Source: an uncultured Flavobacteriales bacterium (GTDB lineage Bacteria; Bacteroidota; Bacteroidia; Flavobacteriales; Crocinitomicaceae). Taken from it: a DNA stretch of 64,000 nt. Below are positions 1 through 7,330 of the stretch, one piece after another. The stretch spans positions 1 to 64,000 of the forward strand of contig CAMLFH010000018.1 in the NCBI GenBank assembly GCA_946479285.1. Direction: 5' to 3'. The notes under the pieces were generated by a model. That model was given only the letters and a program-made list of their open reading frames with translations. It was not told the DNA's origin and made no database searches. The stretch's first letter is position 1. Each line of letters begins with the position of its first letter. The position numbers and the translations under genes were made by a program.

Positions 1-178
1 GGCTTTTGTAGCGAGACGAAGTCCCGATAGCTATCGGGATGAACTCCAGCACCCAAAAATTCACACAATACAAAAGCCCAGTTTTACTGGGCTTTTGTAG
101 CGAGACGAAGTCCCGATAGCTATCGGGATGAACTCCAGCACCCAGAATTCACACAATAAAAAAAGCCCAGTAAAACTG
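1..178. repeat. Two 89-bp tandem units carrying a damaged tRNA 3' end and a palindrome
   Basis: Units 1-89 and 90-178 are nearly identical; a third, partial copy starts at 179 and runs into the real tRNA-Met. Each unit starts with the same bases as the region downstream of and inside the tRNA 3' end (ggcttttgtagcgagacg), then holds an 18-bp perfect palindrome (22-39, 111-128) where the T-arm should continue, then gaactcc as in the tRNA. Each unit ends in the caaaagcccag/ctgggcttttg hairpin that also terminates the tRNA. The window starts inside the array, so more copies may lie upstream. Either tRNA-gene decay in a former tandem array or accumulated integration footprints would fit. Confidence 0.9.
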
Positions 179-185
179 GGCTTTT
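158..185 (-). terminator. Intrinsic terminator of tRNA-Met
   Basis: On the minus strand the sequence reads AAAAGCCCAG, TTTTA loop region, CTGGGCTTTT followed by further Ts, directly after the tRNA 3' end. A similar hairpin recurs at 71-97 in the tandem unit. Confidence 0.8.
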
Positions 186-186
186 G

Positions 187-260
187 TAGCGAGACGGAGA
201 GTTGAACTCCGGACCTCAGGGTTATGAATCCTGCGCTCTAACCAACTGAGCTATCTCGCC
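187..260 (-). tRNA. tRNA-Met (anticodon CAT)
   Basis: The minus strand reads GGCGAGATAGCTCAGTTGG at the 5' end. It has a seven-base anticodon loop TTCATAA giving anticodon CAT, a T-arm with GTTCAACTC, and an acceptor 3' strand TCTCGCT plus discriminator A. The acceptor stem closes with a G-U at the first pair. CCA is not encoded (the next bases are CAA). The length is 74 nt, usual for this tRNA. Elongator, initiator or lysidine-modified Ile identity cannot be separated here with certainty; the G-U first pair differs from the C-A mismatch of classical initiators, so an elongator-like Met (or CAU-Ile) is more likely. Confidence 0.95.
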
Positions 261-290
261 ATATTCCTTGCAAATCCTTGAAAGGCGGTG

Positions 291-320
291 CAAAGATAGT
301 TACATTTTTATTCTGTGCAA
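291..320 (-). promoter_or_regulatory. Promoter of tRNA-Met
   Basis: On the minus strand TTG (320-318), 19 nt, then TATCTTTG (298-291) is an exact match to the Bacteroidota -33/-7 pattern TTG-N19-TAnnTTTG, about 30 nt upstream of the tRNA 5' end. Confidence 0.75.
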
Positions 321-322
321 GA

Positions 323-1072
323 CTATGAACGGTCTTCTTCAAATAAAACTTTTGTTTGATGCTTTAGTAACTTGAAAATCAAGCTGAACAATAAAGCCCC
401 TGCGATCCAATAAACGTAACAAAGCCAGTTTTCAAGCTTCCACGTCATAAAATATTCGCGAATTCCGGCTACGAAAACGAAGCCTAATACAGTTGCTGTA
501 ATCCCGGAGTACTCACGACGCAGAATCGTTTTCATTGAGAAAGGAATATTTCCTTTGATATAATTCTTCATGCTCGGCCAGAATGCAGGAACCGAATTCG
601 ACCAGTTTACATAGCTTTCTCCGAACTTACGCTCTAAGAAACGCTCTTCTGCAAACATGATTCTTTCATAATAGATCCAAAACAACAAGCTTACAATGAT
701 GATGTAGTAAACATTGAATGTGAAGCAAACAATTCCGATCCACATGAAATAGTTCCCCAAATAAAGCGGGTGACGAACCGTGGAGTAAATTCCCTTTGTA
801 TTCAAAGCCTCAGCAACCTGTTCCTGGGTGTTTCTTCCGGAAGTGTTCTTGTTACTCGTTCCAATAGCAATAGCGCGGATTACCTGCCCTAAGATTGACA
901 TAGCAATTGCTGCCCCGGTACAAAGATAATACCAGCGTGAATCGTCCATAATGCATTGAACATCTGTAAAGTAGATTACAGGAACTGCCAAAACGAACAA
1001 AATAACCGGAATTTGTCCTCTATACTTGAAGAGCTTGTTTCCGTTTTTTTCAAATGAATGTACTAACGCCAT
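323..1072 (-). CDS. Isoprenylcysteine carboxyl methyltransferase (ICMT)-like membrane methyltransferase
   Basis: 249 aa with about five to six hydrophobic segments. The signature of the ICMT/PEMT-like family is visible around residues 100-155: STVRHPLYLGN, then a hydrophobic helix, then EERFLERKFGESYVNW. In this family the RHPxYxG and E-E-FGxxY motifs bind S-adenosylmethionine at the membrane face. The substrate is not known for bacterial members; prenylated or lipid substrates are a guess. The gene stands alone, divergent from the START-like gene. A weak -7 box (TAACTTCG on the minus strand, near 1115) could drive it. The product family is fairly certain, the substrate is not. Confidence 0.8.
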   Translation of the reverse strand: MALVHSFEKNGNKLFKYRGQIPVILFVLAVPVIYFTDVQCIMDDSRWYYLCTGAAIAMSILGQVIRAIAIGTSNKNTSGRNTQEQVAEALNTKGIYSTVRHPLYLGNYFMWIGIVCFTFNVYYIIIVSLLFWIYYERIMFAEERFLERKFGESYVNWSNSVPAFWPSMKNYIKGNIPFSMKTILRREYSGITATVLGFVFVAGIREYFMTWKLENWLCYVYWIAGALLFSLIFKLLKHQTKVLFEEDRS

Positions 1073-1134
1073 GAAAGAAATGTGTATATTTCGAAAATGA
1101 TTTTTCGGCGCGAAGTTAACATTATTAAACTACT

Positions 1135-1524
1135 ATGACAAATAAGGAACAATTCGAATTAGAATATGTATTGAGAACCTCTCCACGGGTATTGGATAAA
1201 TTGCTGTCCACGCCTGATGGATTAAGCGAATGGTTTGCCGATGATGTTATTGTAAAAGATGATATGTACACCTTTCATTGGGATGGAAGTGAAGAACAAG
1301 CAAGATTAATCTCTAAAAAAGCCGGAGAATACATTAAATGGCAATGGCTGAATGACGAAGAGGATGAACTGGAAACATTCTTCGAAATGAAATACACGAT
1401 TGATCCGATGACGAAAGTTGTTATTTTAACCGTTTCTGATTTTGCCGAAAGAACTGAAAAAGACGAAATTGTCCGTTTGTGGGAATCACAAATCAGTGAT
1501 TTGAGAAGGGTAATTGGAGCATGA
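1135..1524 (+). CDS. START-like domain protein
   Basis: 129 aa, soluble, acidic, no signal peptide. The sequence is typical of the small START-like proteins common in Bacteroidota: an N-terminal strand and helix (FELEYVLRTSPRVLDKLLS), a WF pair (LSEWFADDV), and a C-terminal amphipathic helix (EIVRLWESQISDLRRVIGA). These are Bet v1/SRPBCC-fold proteins thought to bind a hydrophobic ligand, but the ligand is unknown. It is transcribed divergently from the ICMT-like gene across a 62-bp gap and followed after 6 nt by the lipoprotein gene, so the two may be co-transcribed. Confidence 0.75.
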   Translation: MTNKEQFELEYVLRTSPRVLDKLLSTPDGLSEWFADDVIVKDDMYTFHWDGSEEQARLISKKAGEYIKWQWLNDEEDELETFFEMKYTIDPMTKVVILTVSDFAERTEKDEIVRLWESQISDLRRVIGA

Positions 1525-1530
1525 TTTAAA

Positions 1531-2046
1531 ATGAAATCCTTAGATTGTTTCTCCCTTAATTCGTTACTTCTGATTCCTCTTGCTTTTGTTTTTTCCAATT
1601 GTTCAGGTGAAGGAAACAGTAAAAAGATTGATAGTAAACCAATTGTTCTTGATACCTTAAGATTCACTGAAAAAATGAGAGGTCAAGCAGGAGTAAAATT
1701 TAAATTCCACTCTAAAGCTTTCTATAACAACTTCTCGAGAAATAAGTGGGTGTCTTTTTCAGTTTATGGACAAGGTGAAATGATTCATATTTTAAAGCAT
1801 TCTAATGTTTTTGTTGAAGGTGGCGATTCTACTATTCATATTCGAAAAATAAGTGGTTTTGATTTTGAAATAATGGTTGATTCAAATTTCAAAGGGTGTT
1901 ATCCATTTCATGACGTAAAGATCATTTCATTTTCACCTATAATCCAACCTCAAAAAGGGTACGTATTTGATTCATACTGGCTTGAAAAGCCTTTAAAATA
2001 CCCCGCTAAAACAAGAGTTTCCTTAAATCATTTGAAAATTGAATAA
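1531..2046 (+). CDS. Putative lipoprotein, unknown function
   Basis: 171 aa. A hydrophobic N-terminus (LLLIPLAFVFSN) is followed by Cys in a lipobox-like context (VFSNC, about residue 25), so an outer- or inner-membrane lipoprotein is likely, although the stretch before the hydrophobic core is longer and less basic than usual. The rest is beta-rich with no motif I recognise. It starts 6 nt after the START-like gene and ends at a strong bidirectional terminator. Base use is more AT-rich than its neighbours. No function is assigned. Confidence 0.6.
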   Translation: MKSLDCFSLNSLLLIPLAFVFSNCSGEGNSKKIDSKPIVLDTLRFTEKMRGQAGVKFKFHSKAFYNNFSRNKWVSFSVYGQGEMIHILKHSNVFVEGGDSTIHIRKISGFDFEIMVDSNFKGCYPFHDVKIISFSPIIQPQKGYVFDSYWLEKPLKYPAKTRVSLNHLKIE

Positions 2047-2072
2047 TTGGTCACAAAATATGTGCTGTTATA

Positions 2073-2101
2073 AAAAGCCCTTTCAAATTGAAAGGGCTTT
2101 T
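2073..2101. terminator. Bidirectional intrinsic terminator
   Basis: Complementary arms aaaagccctttcaa and ttgaaagggctttt form a long hairpin with A and T runs on both sides, between the convergent lipoprotein and pepF genes. Confidence 0.85.
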
Positions 2102-2107
2102 GTAATT

Positions 2108-3802
2108 TTAACTCAATTCATTAATCGAATTCGTCAAATTCTTACTGATCTCTTCCAATGCGGATTGAGAGAAATCGAATTTTAATCCGGCTGTTTCATA
2201 TATTTCCGGAATGGATTTCGTGTAACCCAAGGCAAGCGCATTTTTGTAATCCGTCAATGCTTTTGAAGGGTCCTTTTTGTAATTGCTCCAAACTCCCAAG
2301 GCACCTAATTGTGCGATTCCGTATTCAATGTAATAGAACGGAACCTCGAATAAGTGCAGTTGTTTCTGCCAGGAGCTTTCCAGTACAGCTTCATATCCGT
2401 CATAATCCACCAATCCTGTTCCAAAACGCTTGCTCAGTCTCAACCATTCCTGCGTTCTTTCTGCTGTTGAATGAGTTGGATGGGTATAAATCCAATGCTG
2501 GAATGCGTCAATTTGAGCTATCCACGGCAATACTTTTACCACTGACTCCAATTGTTCCAACTTAGCACGTTTCAAATCAGTACCATTGCTGTAAAACTCA
2601 TTCCAAAGCTCCATCGTCAATAATTCCATCGACATGGAAGCCAGTTCTGCTACTTCTGAAGGCAGGGATTTAAATCCCGTCAATTCCAAATCACGGCTTA
2701 AGAAGGAATGAACGGCATGTCCGCCTTCATGAACCATGGTTGTCAAGTCCCTTTGAGCTCCGGCTGCATTCATGAAAATAAAAGGAATTCCTGATTCGTA
2801 AAGCGGGTAGTTGTATCCTCCTGGAGCTTTTCCGGCTTTTGAATCCAAATCCAGGAATCCACCGCTTTTCATTGTTTTCAGGCAGTCGCCGAAATAAGGA
2901 TCCAACTTTTGGAAAACAGCAATCGATTTATCCAATAATTCCGCACCGTTCTCAAATGGTTTTAACGGAGCCAATCCATCAGGATCTGCTTCCGTATCCC
3001 AGGGCTTCAATTTGGATTTGCCTAATTTTTCCAGCTTTTTCAAGCCCAGTTGTTTCACAATCGGAACGATGAGTTTTTCGATTGCATCGTGGAATGCCAA
3101 ACAATCTTCTACGGTATAATCAAATCGACCAAGTGCTTTGAATTTGTATTCGCGATAATCCGCGCAATCTGCATTCTTTGCAACTTGATTTCTCAATTGG
3201 ATCAACTGATTGAACAAGTCATCCAATGCGTCGCGATCCTGCAATCTGCGAGCAGTAATCAGTTCATATACCTCTTTGCGAACGGTTTCATTCGGATCTT
3301 TCAGGAAATTTGCTGCTTGCGGCATTGTCCATTCCTTTCCCTGATAAGTAATCATCTGTTTTCCGGATATTGCACCGAATTGCTGACTCAAAGTACTCAA
3401 TTCTGTTTCCAGCGGGATATTTTCTTCGCGGAATAATTCCAGGGCGGATTGAGCTCCTCTGAAATAGATTGCATACGCTTTATCTTCAGATAATTCCTTC
3501 ACATAAGGAGACGCCATCATTTTTTGATTCAATGAATCTTCGAAAGGAGCGAGGTTTGGCTGAATTTCCGTTACAAAGAATTGATAAGACTCTGTCAATT
3601 TTTCATCCAGCGTATTGATGGTCATTTTAATATAACGCCAGGCCATATTTTCTTCCAATACAGCTTCCAGTTCACTTTTATCTGACAACCATTGTTTAAA
3701 GGATTCTTTCGAAGAAATATCCCGGTTTTGAAGATCTGAAAGATAAGACTCAACGGATTTCCAACTTTCACAAGTGAAGTCGGGTGAAACAAATTTTCTC
3801 AT
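2108..3802 (-). CDS. pepF: M3 family oligoendopeptidase F
   Basis: 564 aa from the chosen start (MRKFVSPDFT). Cytoplasmic zinc metallopeptidase that cleaves short peptides. The zinc motif HEGGH is at about residues 358-362 with the flanking TMVHEGGHAVHSF context of the M3 clan; the third ligand lies in the downstream LPSEVAELASMSME segment. The N-terminal half is the helical M3 domain. The open frame extends 16 codons upstream, but I place the start at 3802 because a perfect -7 promoter box TATTTTTG (3815-3808) sits just before it and because family N-termini begin near here. It is a solitary gene. The predicted mRNA would have almost no 5' leader. Confidence 0.9.
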   Translation of the reverse strand: MRKFVSPDFTCESWKSVESYLSDLQNRDISSKESFKQWLSDKSELEAVLEENMAWRYIKMTINTLDEKLTESYQFFVTEIQPNLAPFEDSLNQKMMASPYVKELSEDKAYAIYFRGAQSALELFREENIPLETELSTLSQQFGAISGKQMITYQGKEWTMPQAANFLKDPNETVRKEVYELITARRLQDRDALDDLFNQLIQLRNQVAKNADCADYREYKFKALGRFDYTVEDCLAFHDAIEKLIVPIVKQLGLKKLEKLGKSKLKPWDTEADPDGLAPLKPFENGAELLDKSIAVFQKLDPYFGDCLKTMKSGGFLDLDSKAGKAPGGYNYPLYESGIPFIFMNAAGAQRDLTTMVHEGGHAVHSFLSRDLELTGFKSLPSEVAELASMSMELLTMELWNEFYSNGTDLKRAKLEQLESVVKVLPWIAQIDAFQHWIYTHPTHSTAERTQEWLRLSKRFGTGLVDYDGYEAVLESSWQKQLHLFEVPFYYIEYGIAQLGALGVWSNYKKDPSKALTDYKNALALGYTKSIPEIYETAGLKFDFSQSALEEISKNLTNSINELS

Positions 3803-3807
3803 AGATA

Positions 3808-3835
3808 CAAAAATAAAAAAAGGGACATCCACCAA
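3808..3835 (-). promoter_or_regulatory. pepF promoter, leaderless type
   Basis: The minus strand reads TTG (3835-3833), 17 nt, TATTTTTG (3815-3808), then five bases and ATG at 3802. Transcription would start within a few bases of the start codon. Confidence 0.55.
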
Positions 3836-3879
3836 TGCGAACGTCCCCAATTTTTATGAAATATTTTACTTTTTGACTG

Positions 3880-3945
3880 CACTGACGCTTACGCAGTAGC
3901 TTCAGCGAAGGCGCAACGCTTGTCAGTATCAAAAGCATGCTTTCT
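3880..3945. repeat. Dispersed repeat with agcttcagcgaaggcgca core
   Basis: The core at about 3897-3917 resembles agcttcagcataggcgca at about 21059-21076. The flanks ctgacgctt and cgcttgtcag are partly complementary. It lies directly downstream of the DUF5606 stop codon. The spurious ORFs that it creates contain a shared CAxAEA peptide, another sign that both copies descend from one element. Confidence 0.45.
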
Positions 3946-3946
3946 C

Positions 3947-4606
3947 TTACTTTCCTCTTGACGAACCTGTTTTAGGTGCAGCCACTTTTTTAGCACTTGT
4001 TGCTTTGGCATTTGCCTTAGCTGGCGCTTTTGCCGCAGGAGCCTTCGCTGCCGTTGCGGATTTAGTTGCTGTAGCAGCCGTTTTCTTTGCAGGAGCTTTT
4101 TTAGCAGGTTCTTTTTCACCTTCCTCAGCTGATTTCTTAGCAGTTGTTTTTGCAGCTGGTTTCTTTTCCTTTCCTTCAGCTGAATCTGCTTTAGCAGCTT
4201 TCTTCTCTTTTTCTTCCTTCACTTCAGGGATCAATGCTCCGGCTTTATGAAGCAAGTTATACCACTGGAAGATTTTCTTGATATCAGAACCGTAAACACG
4301 CTCCTGGTCAAAATTCGGAAGGACCTCGATCAAATACGCTTTCAACTTATTCTGATCTTCTTTATGAGAAATAGTCTCTTTTCCTTTTTCTTTTTCAAAA
4401 ATCGAAGTAAAGATCTCTCTTAACGGTTTGTCATCGTCGTAGGTATAGATAGAAATGTCATCCAGAGCAGAAATTCTGTCTGAAGCATACGCAGGAACGC
4501 GTTTTTTATCTTCCAACGATTCTACAATGATGTTGTTTTTACCCTGAGCCAATACTTTATAAAGACCCGGTTTTCCTGAAATAGCAATGATACCTGTTAA
4601 ATCCAT
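3947..4606 (-). CDS. DUF5606 protein with a histone H1-like Ala/Lys-rich tail
   Basis: 219 aa. Residues 1-130 match the DUF5606 domain of Bacteroidota: MDLTGIIAISGKPGLYKV, a small beta-barrel-like start, then a helical part ending near FQWYNLLHKAGAL. Residues about 135-219 are low complexity, rich in Lys, Ala, Pro and Thr (repeats of PAKKAPAKK type), strongly basic, like bacterial H1-like DNA-binding tails. No signal peptide, so cytoplasmic. The domain function is unknown; nucleic-acid binding through the tail is my inference. A perfect -7 box TATTTTTG (4633-4626) lies about 20 nt upstream of the ATG. Confidence 0.8.
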   Translation of the reverse strand: MDLTGIIAISGKPGLYKVLAQGKNNIIVESLEDKKRVPAYASDRISALDDISIYTYDDDKPLREIFTSIFEKEKGKETISHKEDQNKLKAYLIEVLPNFDQERVYGSDIKKIFQWYNLLHKAGALIPEVKEEKEKKAAKADSAEGKEKKPAAKTTAKKSAEEGEKEPAKKAPAKKTAATATKSATAAKAPAAKAPAKANAKATSAKKVAAPKTGSSRGK

Positions 4607-4625
4607 TCGATTAATTTATATGCGC

Positions 4626-4633
4626 CAAAAATA
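4626..4633 (-). promoter_or_regulatory. -7 promoter box of the DUF5606 gene
   Basis: Minus strand TATTTTTG matches TAnnTTTG, 19 nt before the start codon at 4606. Confidence 0.5.
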
Positions 4634-4643
4634 CGGCTTCTTT

Positions 4644-7229
4644 TTAATTCTTCACAATTTTCACCTGAAAGTATTGAACATCTGTGTGAATAATTAAATA
4701 ATAGGTGCCATTTCCCAGTTCTGAAATGGAAAATTCGTGCTTTCCGTCAGCAATCGTTTTTACGGTTCTTCCCTGTACATCAACCACTTGAATATCAGAT
4801 AGCGGGATTGAAGCATCAATGTTCAAGTTGCCAAGTGTTGGATTCGGATAAACATGAATTTCATGTTCCAATTCATCAATTCCTAACGAAGGATTGTAAG
4901 GTTGTGAAAAAACTTCACATCCGTCCGTACTTGTTCTTGCAACAGTAAAGAAAGAAGAGGAAGGCATTGTAATGGTATAAGTTGTTCCTGTAGCTCCCGG
5001 AATCGCAACTCCGTTTTCATACCACTGCAAACTAGGATATGGATCCGTTGAAAGCAGTGTTCCGTTCACAAAAATAATAGGAGCGGGCGGGGCTGAGAAA
5101 GCAGTAACTGTTATTGTATCCGAATAGGAAACACATCCATTTTGATCATATGCCATAAAATAAACATCTCCCGAAGCAGTTAATGCCGAATTCAAAGTCG
5201 TATCTCCGTTCATCCATTCAATGGAATAACCAGGTAATGAAGCGGTTGAAATAGCGCTGTCTCCCGGACAGAAGAATAAATCTGCCGTAATTGTATTGGT
5301 GAAGTTTGACTGCAGCATCAGGTTCAAGCCATGAACTTTGCCATATCCGTAAGCATTGTTCGGAATTGTTCCGGTAAATCCATCGGTGAACGCTGTGGAA
5401 TGAAGCGCATCTAAAAAGCTTTGATAATTTCCTTTGGAACATTTCTCCAGGTAAAGCGCCGCAATTCCTGCAACAACCGGTGAAGCCATTGAAGTTCCGC
5501 CATTACGAACATGCAAACCATCACTCGACATAGCAGCATTGAAGCCGGGATCGTTCAACAACCAAAACGGACCCGCACTTAAAGAAACGTCTCCTGATGC
5601 CGAAATATCCGGTTTGTTTATCCCCATTCTTGTTGGCCCTTTTGAAGAATTTGGAGACAATTGTCCCACAGCAGCAGTATAGGAAGGTGCAGGCTGGTAA
5701 TAATTCCCGTCCTTGTCTAAATGTCCGAATCTATTGCGAAGATTTCCAACAGTCACCACTTTTGGAGAACAGTTCCAGGAAGAAACAATCGTTTGCAGTG
5801 TATCAGCCATATTATAATATTGAATATCCGGATAAGTTATGGAAGAGGGAAGGCCCGTTGTTGCAAAATCATTCAAAGACAATGTTGCGCCGCTCCATGC
5901 ATCGTAATTTCCTGTTCCGGTCGTTTTAAGAGCGTATAAATAGGATGTCGAATCTACGTGATTGAGGTAAAATTCTATATGCAGGTTCGGACCAACGATT
6001 TCGGGGTAGATCTCCATGGTAGCAATTCGGTTCGGCCCGTTCCAAAGAGTATCCTTGATAACAGTCCCAACTCCGGTGTTTGCCATCCGATAAATTGTTT
6101 GAGCGCGCTCCTGGAAACTTCCACCCGGAAGGTTTGCAGCTAACCCATAATTCCAGCCCGCATCCGAAATGTCTGTCCATAAATCTAAATAAACGGTATT
6201 CGCTCCCAACTGACTGGAAGGATTTGGTTTCAGCCAAACAAAGGAAGTGTCTGTTGAATTCACATCGTCGTGTACGTGGTATTTGCCCCAGGCACCTGAA
6301 TTACCAGCTGCACAAACAATAATTCGTCCGTCTTTTTCATCCAGTAAGTTATCCATCAAAACTCCGGCAGGATCTCTTCCGTCGTGGCTTCCCAAATAAC
6401 TCCCAACCGATAAATTCACAACCGCAGGAAGTCCCAATTCATCTGCTTTATTGAAAACAAAATCACAGGCATCTGCTACTGTCATTGTCCAGTTTGGTAA
6501 ATTGAAATTCGTTTCGATAATGATAATTCTTGCTTCAGGCGCCATCCCGGTTTCTTTTCCGTTAGCCAACCCATTTGAGACTGCTGCTCCCGCCACAGAT
6601 GTTCCATGAGCAGAAGATTCTTCCATACTTCCACAGGTTCCGGCCTGGATTTCTGCAGATGTCCATAATTGACCATAATTATAAGGCTGCGGAGTATTTG
6701 CTGCATTCGGAAGCGTATGGTCCCAATAATAAAGTACGCGCGTATTTCCGTTTGCATCTTTGAAATCAGGATGATTGTAATCCAATCCCTGGTCAACAAA
6801 TGCAACAATCACATCTTTTCCTTTAAAAGGAGTTTGCAAACCACCCGATCCCTGGTGAATGGGCTTTACAAAATGCTTCACAAGCGTAGAATCATTCAGA
6901 GCTTTAGGTATGGAAAACTCCAGGTAGAAAGACTTAATCAGTTTAGAATCCATTGCTTCTTTGATCCAGCTGGGTTTTGCCTGAATGTAGATCCATTCGC
7001 GTGTTACCTGTTTCACTGAGATCTCTTTAACAGCCATTAAAGCATCTAGATTCCCGGAGTTCGTAACAGCAAAAGCCACAGGAACAGCAGGTTGTTCTTC
7101 CAACAACTTTTTAAATCGAAAATTGTCTGTCTGTGCAAAAGCTTGTGCTGAATTAATCAAAATTAATCCGGCTATGAATAATATTTTATTTATTTTCACC
7201 GCTTGTTGTAGTAGTTTTCCTATGAACAT
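4644..7229 (-). CDS. Secreted S8 subtilase with T9SS type A sorting domain
   Basis: 861 aa. A signal peptide ends near AQAFAQ (about residue 33). The peptidase S8 domain shows the triad: Asp146 (IVAFVDQGLD), His208 (SSAHGTSVAG) and Ser580 (NGGTSMASPVVAG), with the oxyanion Asn near 310 (CAAGNSG). A long insertion of beta-sandwich character lies between residues 320 and 485. After the catalytic domain come Ig/PKD-like segments (640-780). The C-terminal T9SS domain has VYPNPTLGNLNI and a final GTYYLIIHT...KIVKN pattern, which directs export through the outer membrane and anchoring or release. The gene is divergent from a second subtilase lacking this domain. Confidence 0.93.
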   Translation of the reverse strand: MFIGKLLQQAVKINKILFIAGLILINSAQAFAQTDNFRFKKLLEEQPAVPVAFAVTNSGNLDALMAVKEISVKQVTREWIYIQAKPSWIKEAMDSKLIKSFYLEFSIPKALNDSTLVKHFVKPIHQGSGGLQTPFKGKDVIVAFVDQGLDYNHPDFKDANGNTRVLYYWDHTLPNAANTPQPYNYGQLWTSAEIQAGTCGSMEESSAHGTSVAGAAVSNGLANGKETGMAPEARIIIIETNFNLPNWTMTVADACDFVFNKADELGLPAVVNLSVGSYLGSHDGRDPAGVLMDNLLDEKDGRIIVCAAGNSGAWGKYHVHDDVNSTDTSFVWLKPNPSSQLGANTVYLDLWTDISDAGWNYGLAANLPGGSFQERAQTIYRMANTGVGTVIKDTLWNGPNRIATMEIYPEIVGPNLHIEFYLNHVDSTSYLYALKTTGTGNYDAWSGATLSLNDFATTGLPSSITYPDIQYYNMADTLQTIVSSWNCSPKVVTVGNLRNRFGHLDKDGNYYQPAPSYTAAVGQLSPNSSKGPTRMGINKPDISASGDVSLSAGPFWLLNDPGFNAAMSSDGLHVRNGGTSMASPVVAGIAALYLEKCSKGNYQSFLDALHSTAFTDGFTGTIPNNAYGYGKVHGLNLMLQSNFTNTITADLFFCPGDSAISTASLPGYSIEWMNGDTTLNSALTASGDVYFMAYDQNGCVSYSDTITVTAFSAPPAPIIFVNGTLLSTDPYPSLQWYENGVAIPGATGTTYTITMPSSSFFTVARTSTDGCEVFSQPYNPSLGIDELEHEIHVYPNPTLGNLNIDASIPLSDIQVVDVQGRTVKTIADGKHEFSISELGNGTYYLIIHTDVQYFQVKIVKN

Positions 7230-7330
7230 TTTTTTAAACCTTTAATATAGAATACTCGCAATATCTTTCTGCAAATTAAGATATTTGTTTAAAAGGAATT
7301 GTATTCCTGTCAAAAAAAGAATTATTAGTC

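Noticed and set aside
1..186. CRISPR-like array
   Set aside because: Only two to three near-identical units of 89 bp without variable spacers; they are tandem copies of tRNA and terminator sequence.
3889..4119. 76-residue frame rich in Leu/Arg/Gln
   Set aside because: It is an alternate phase of the DUF5606 low-complexity tail plus the dispersed repeat.
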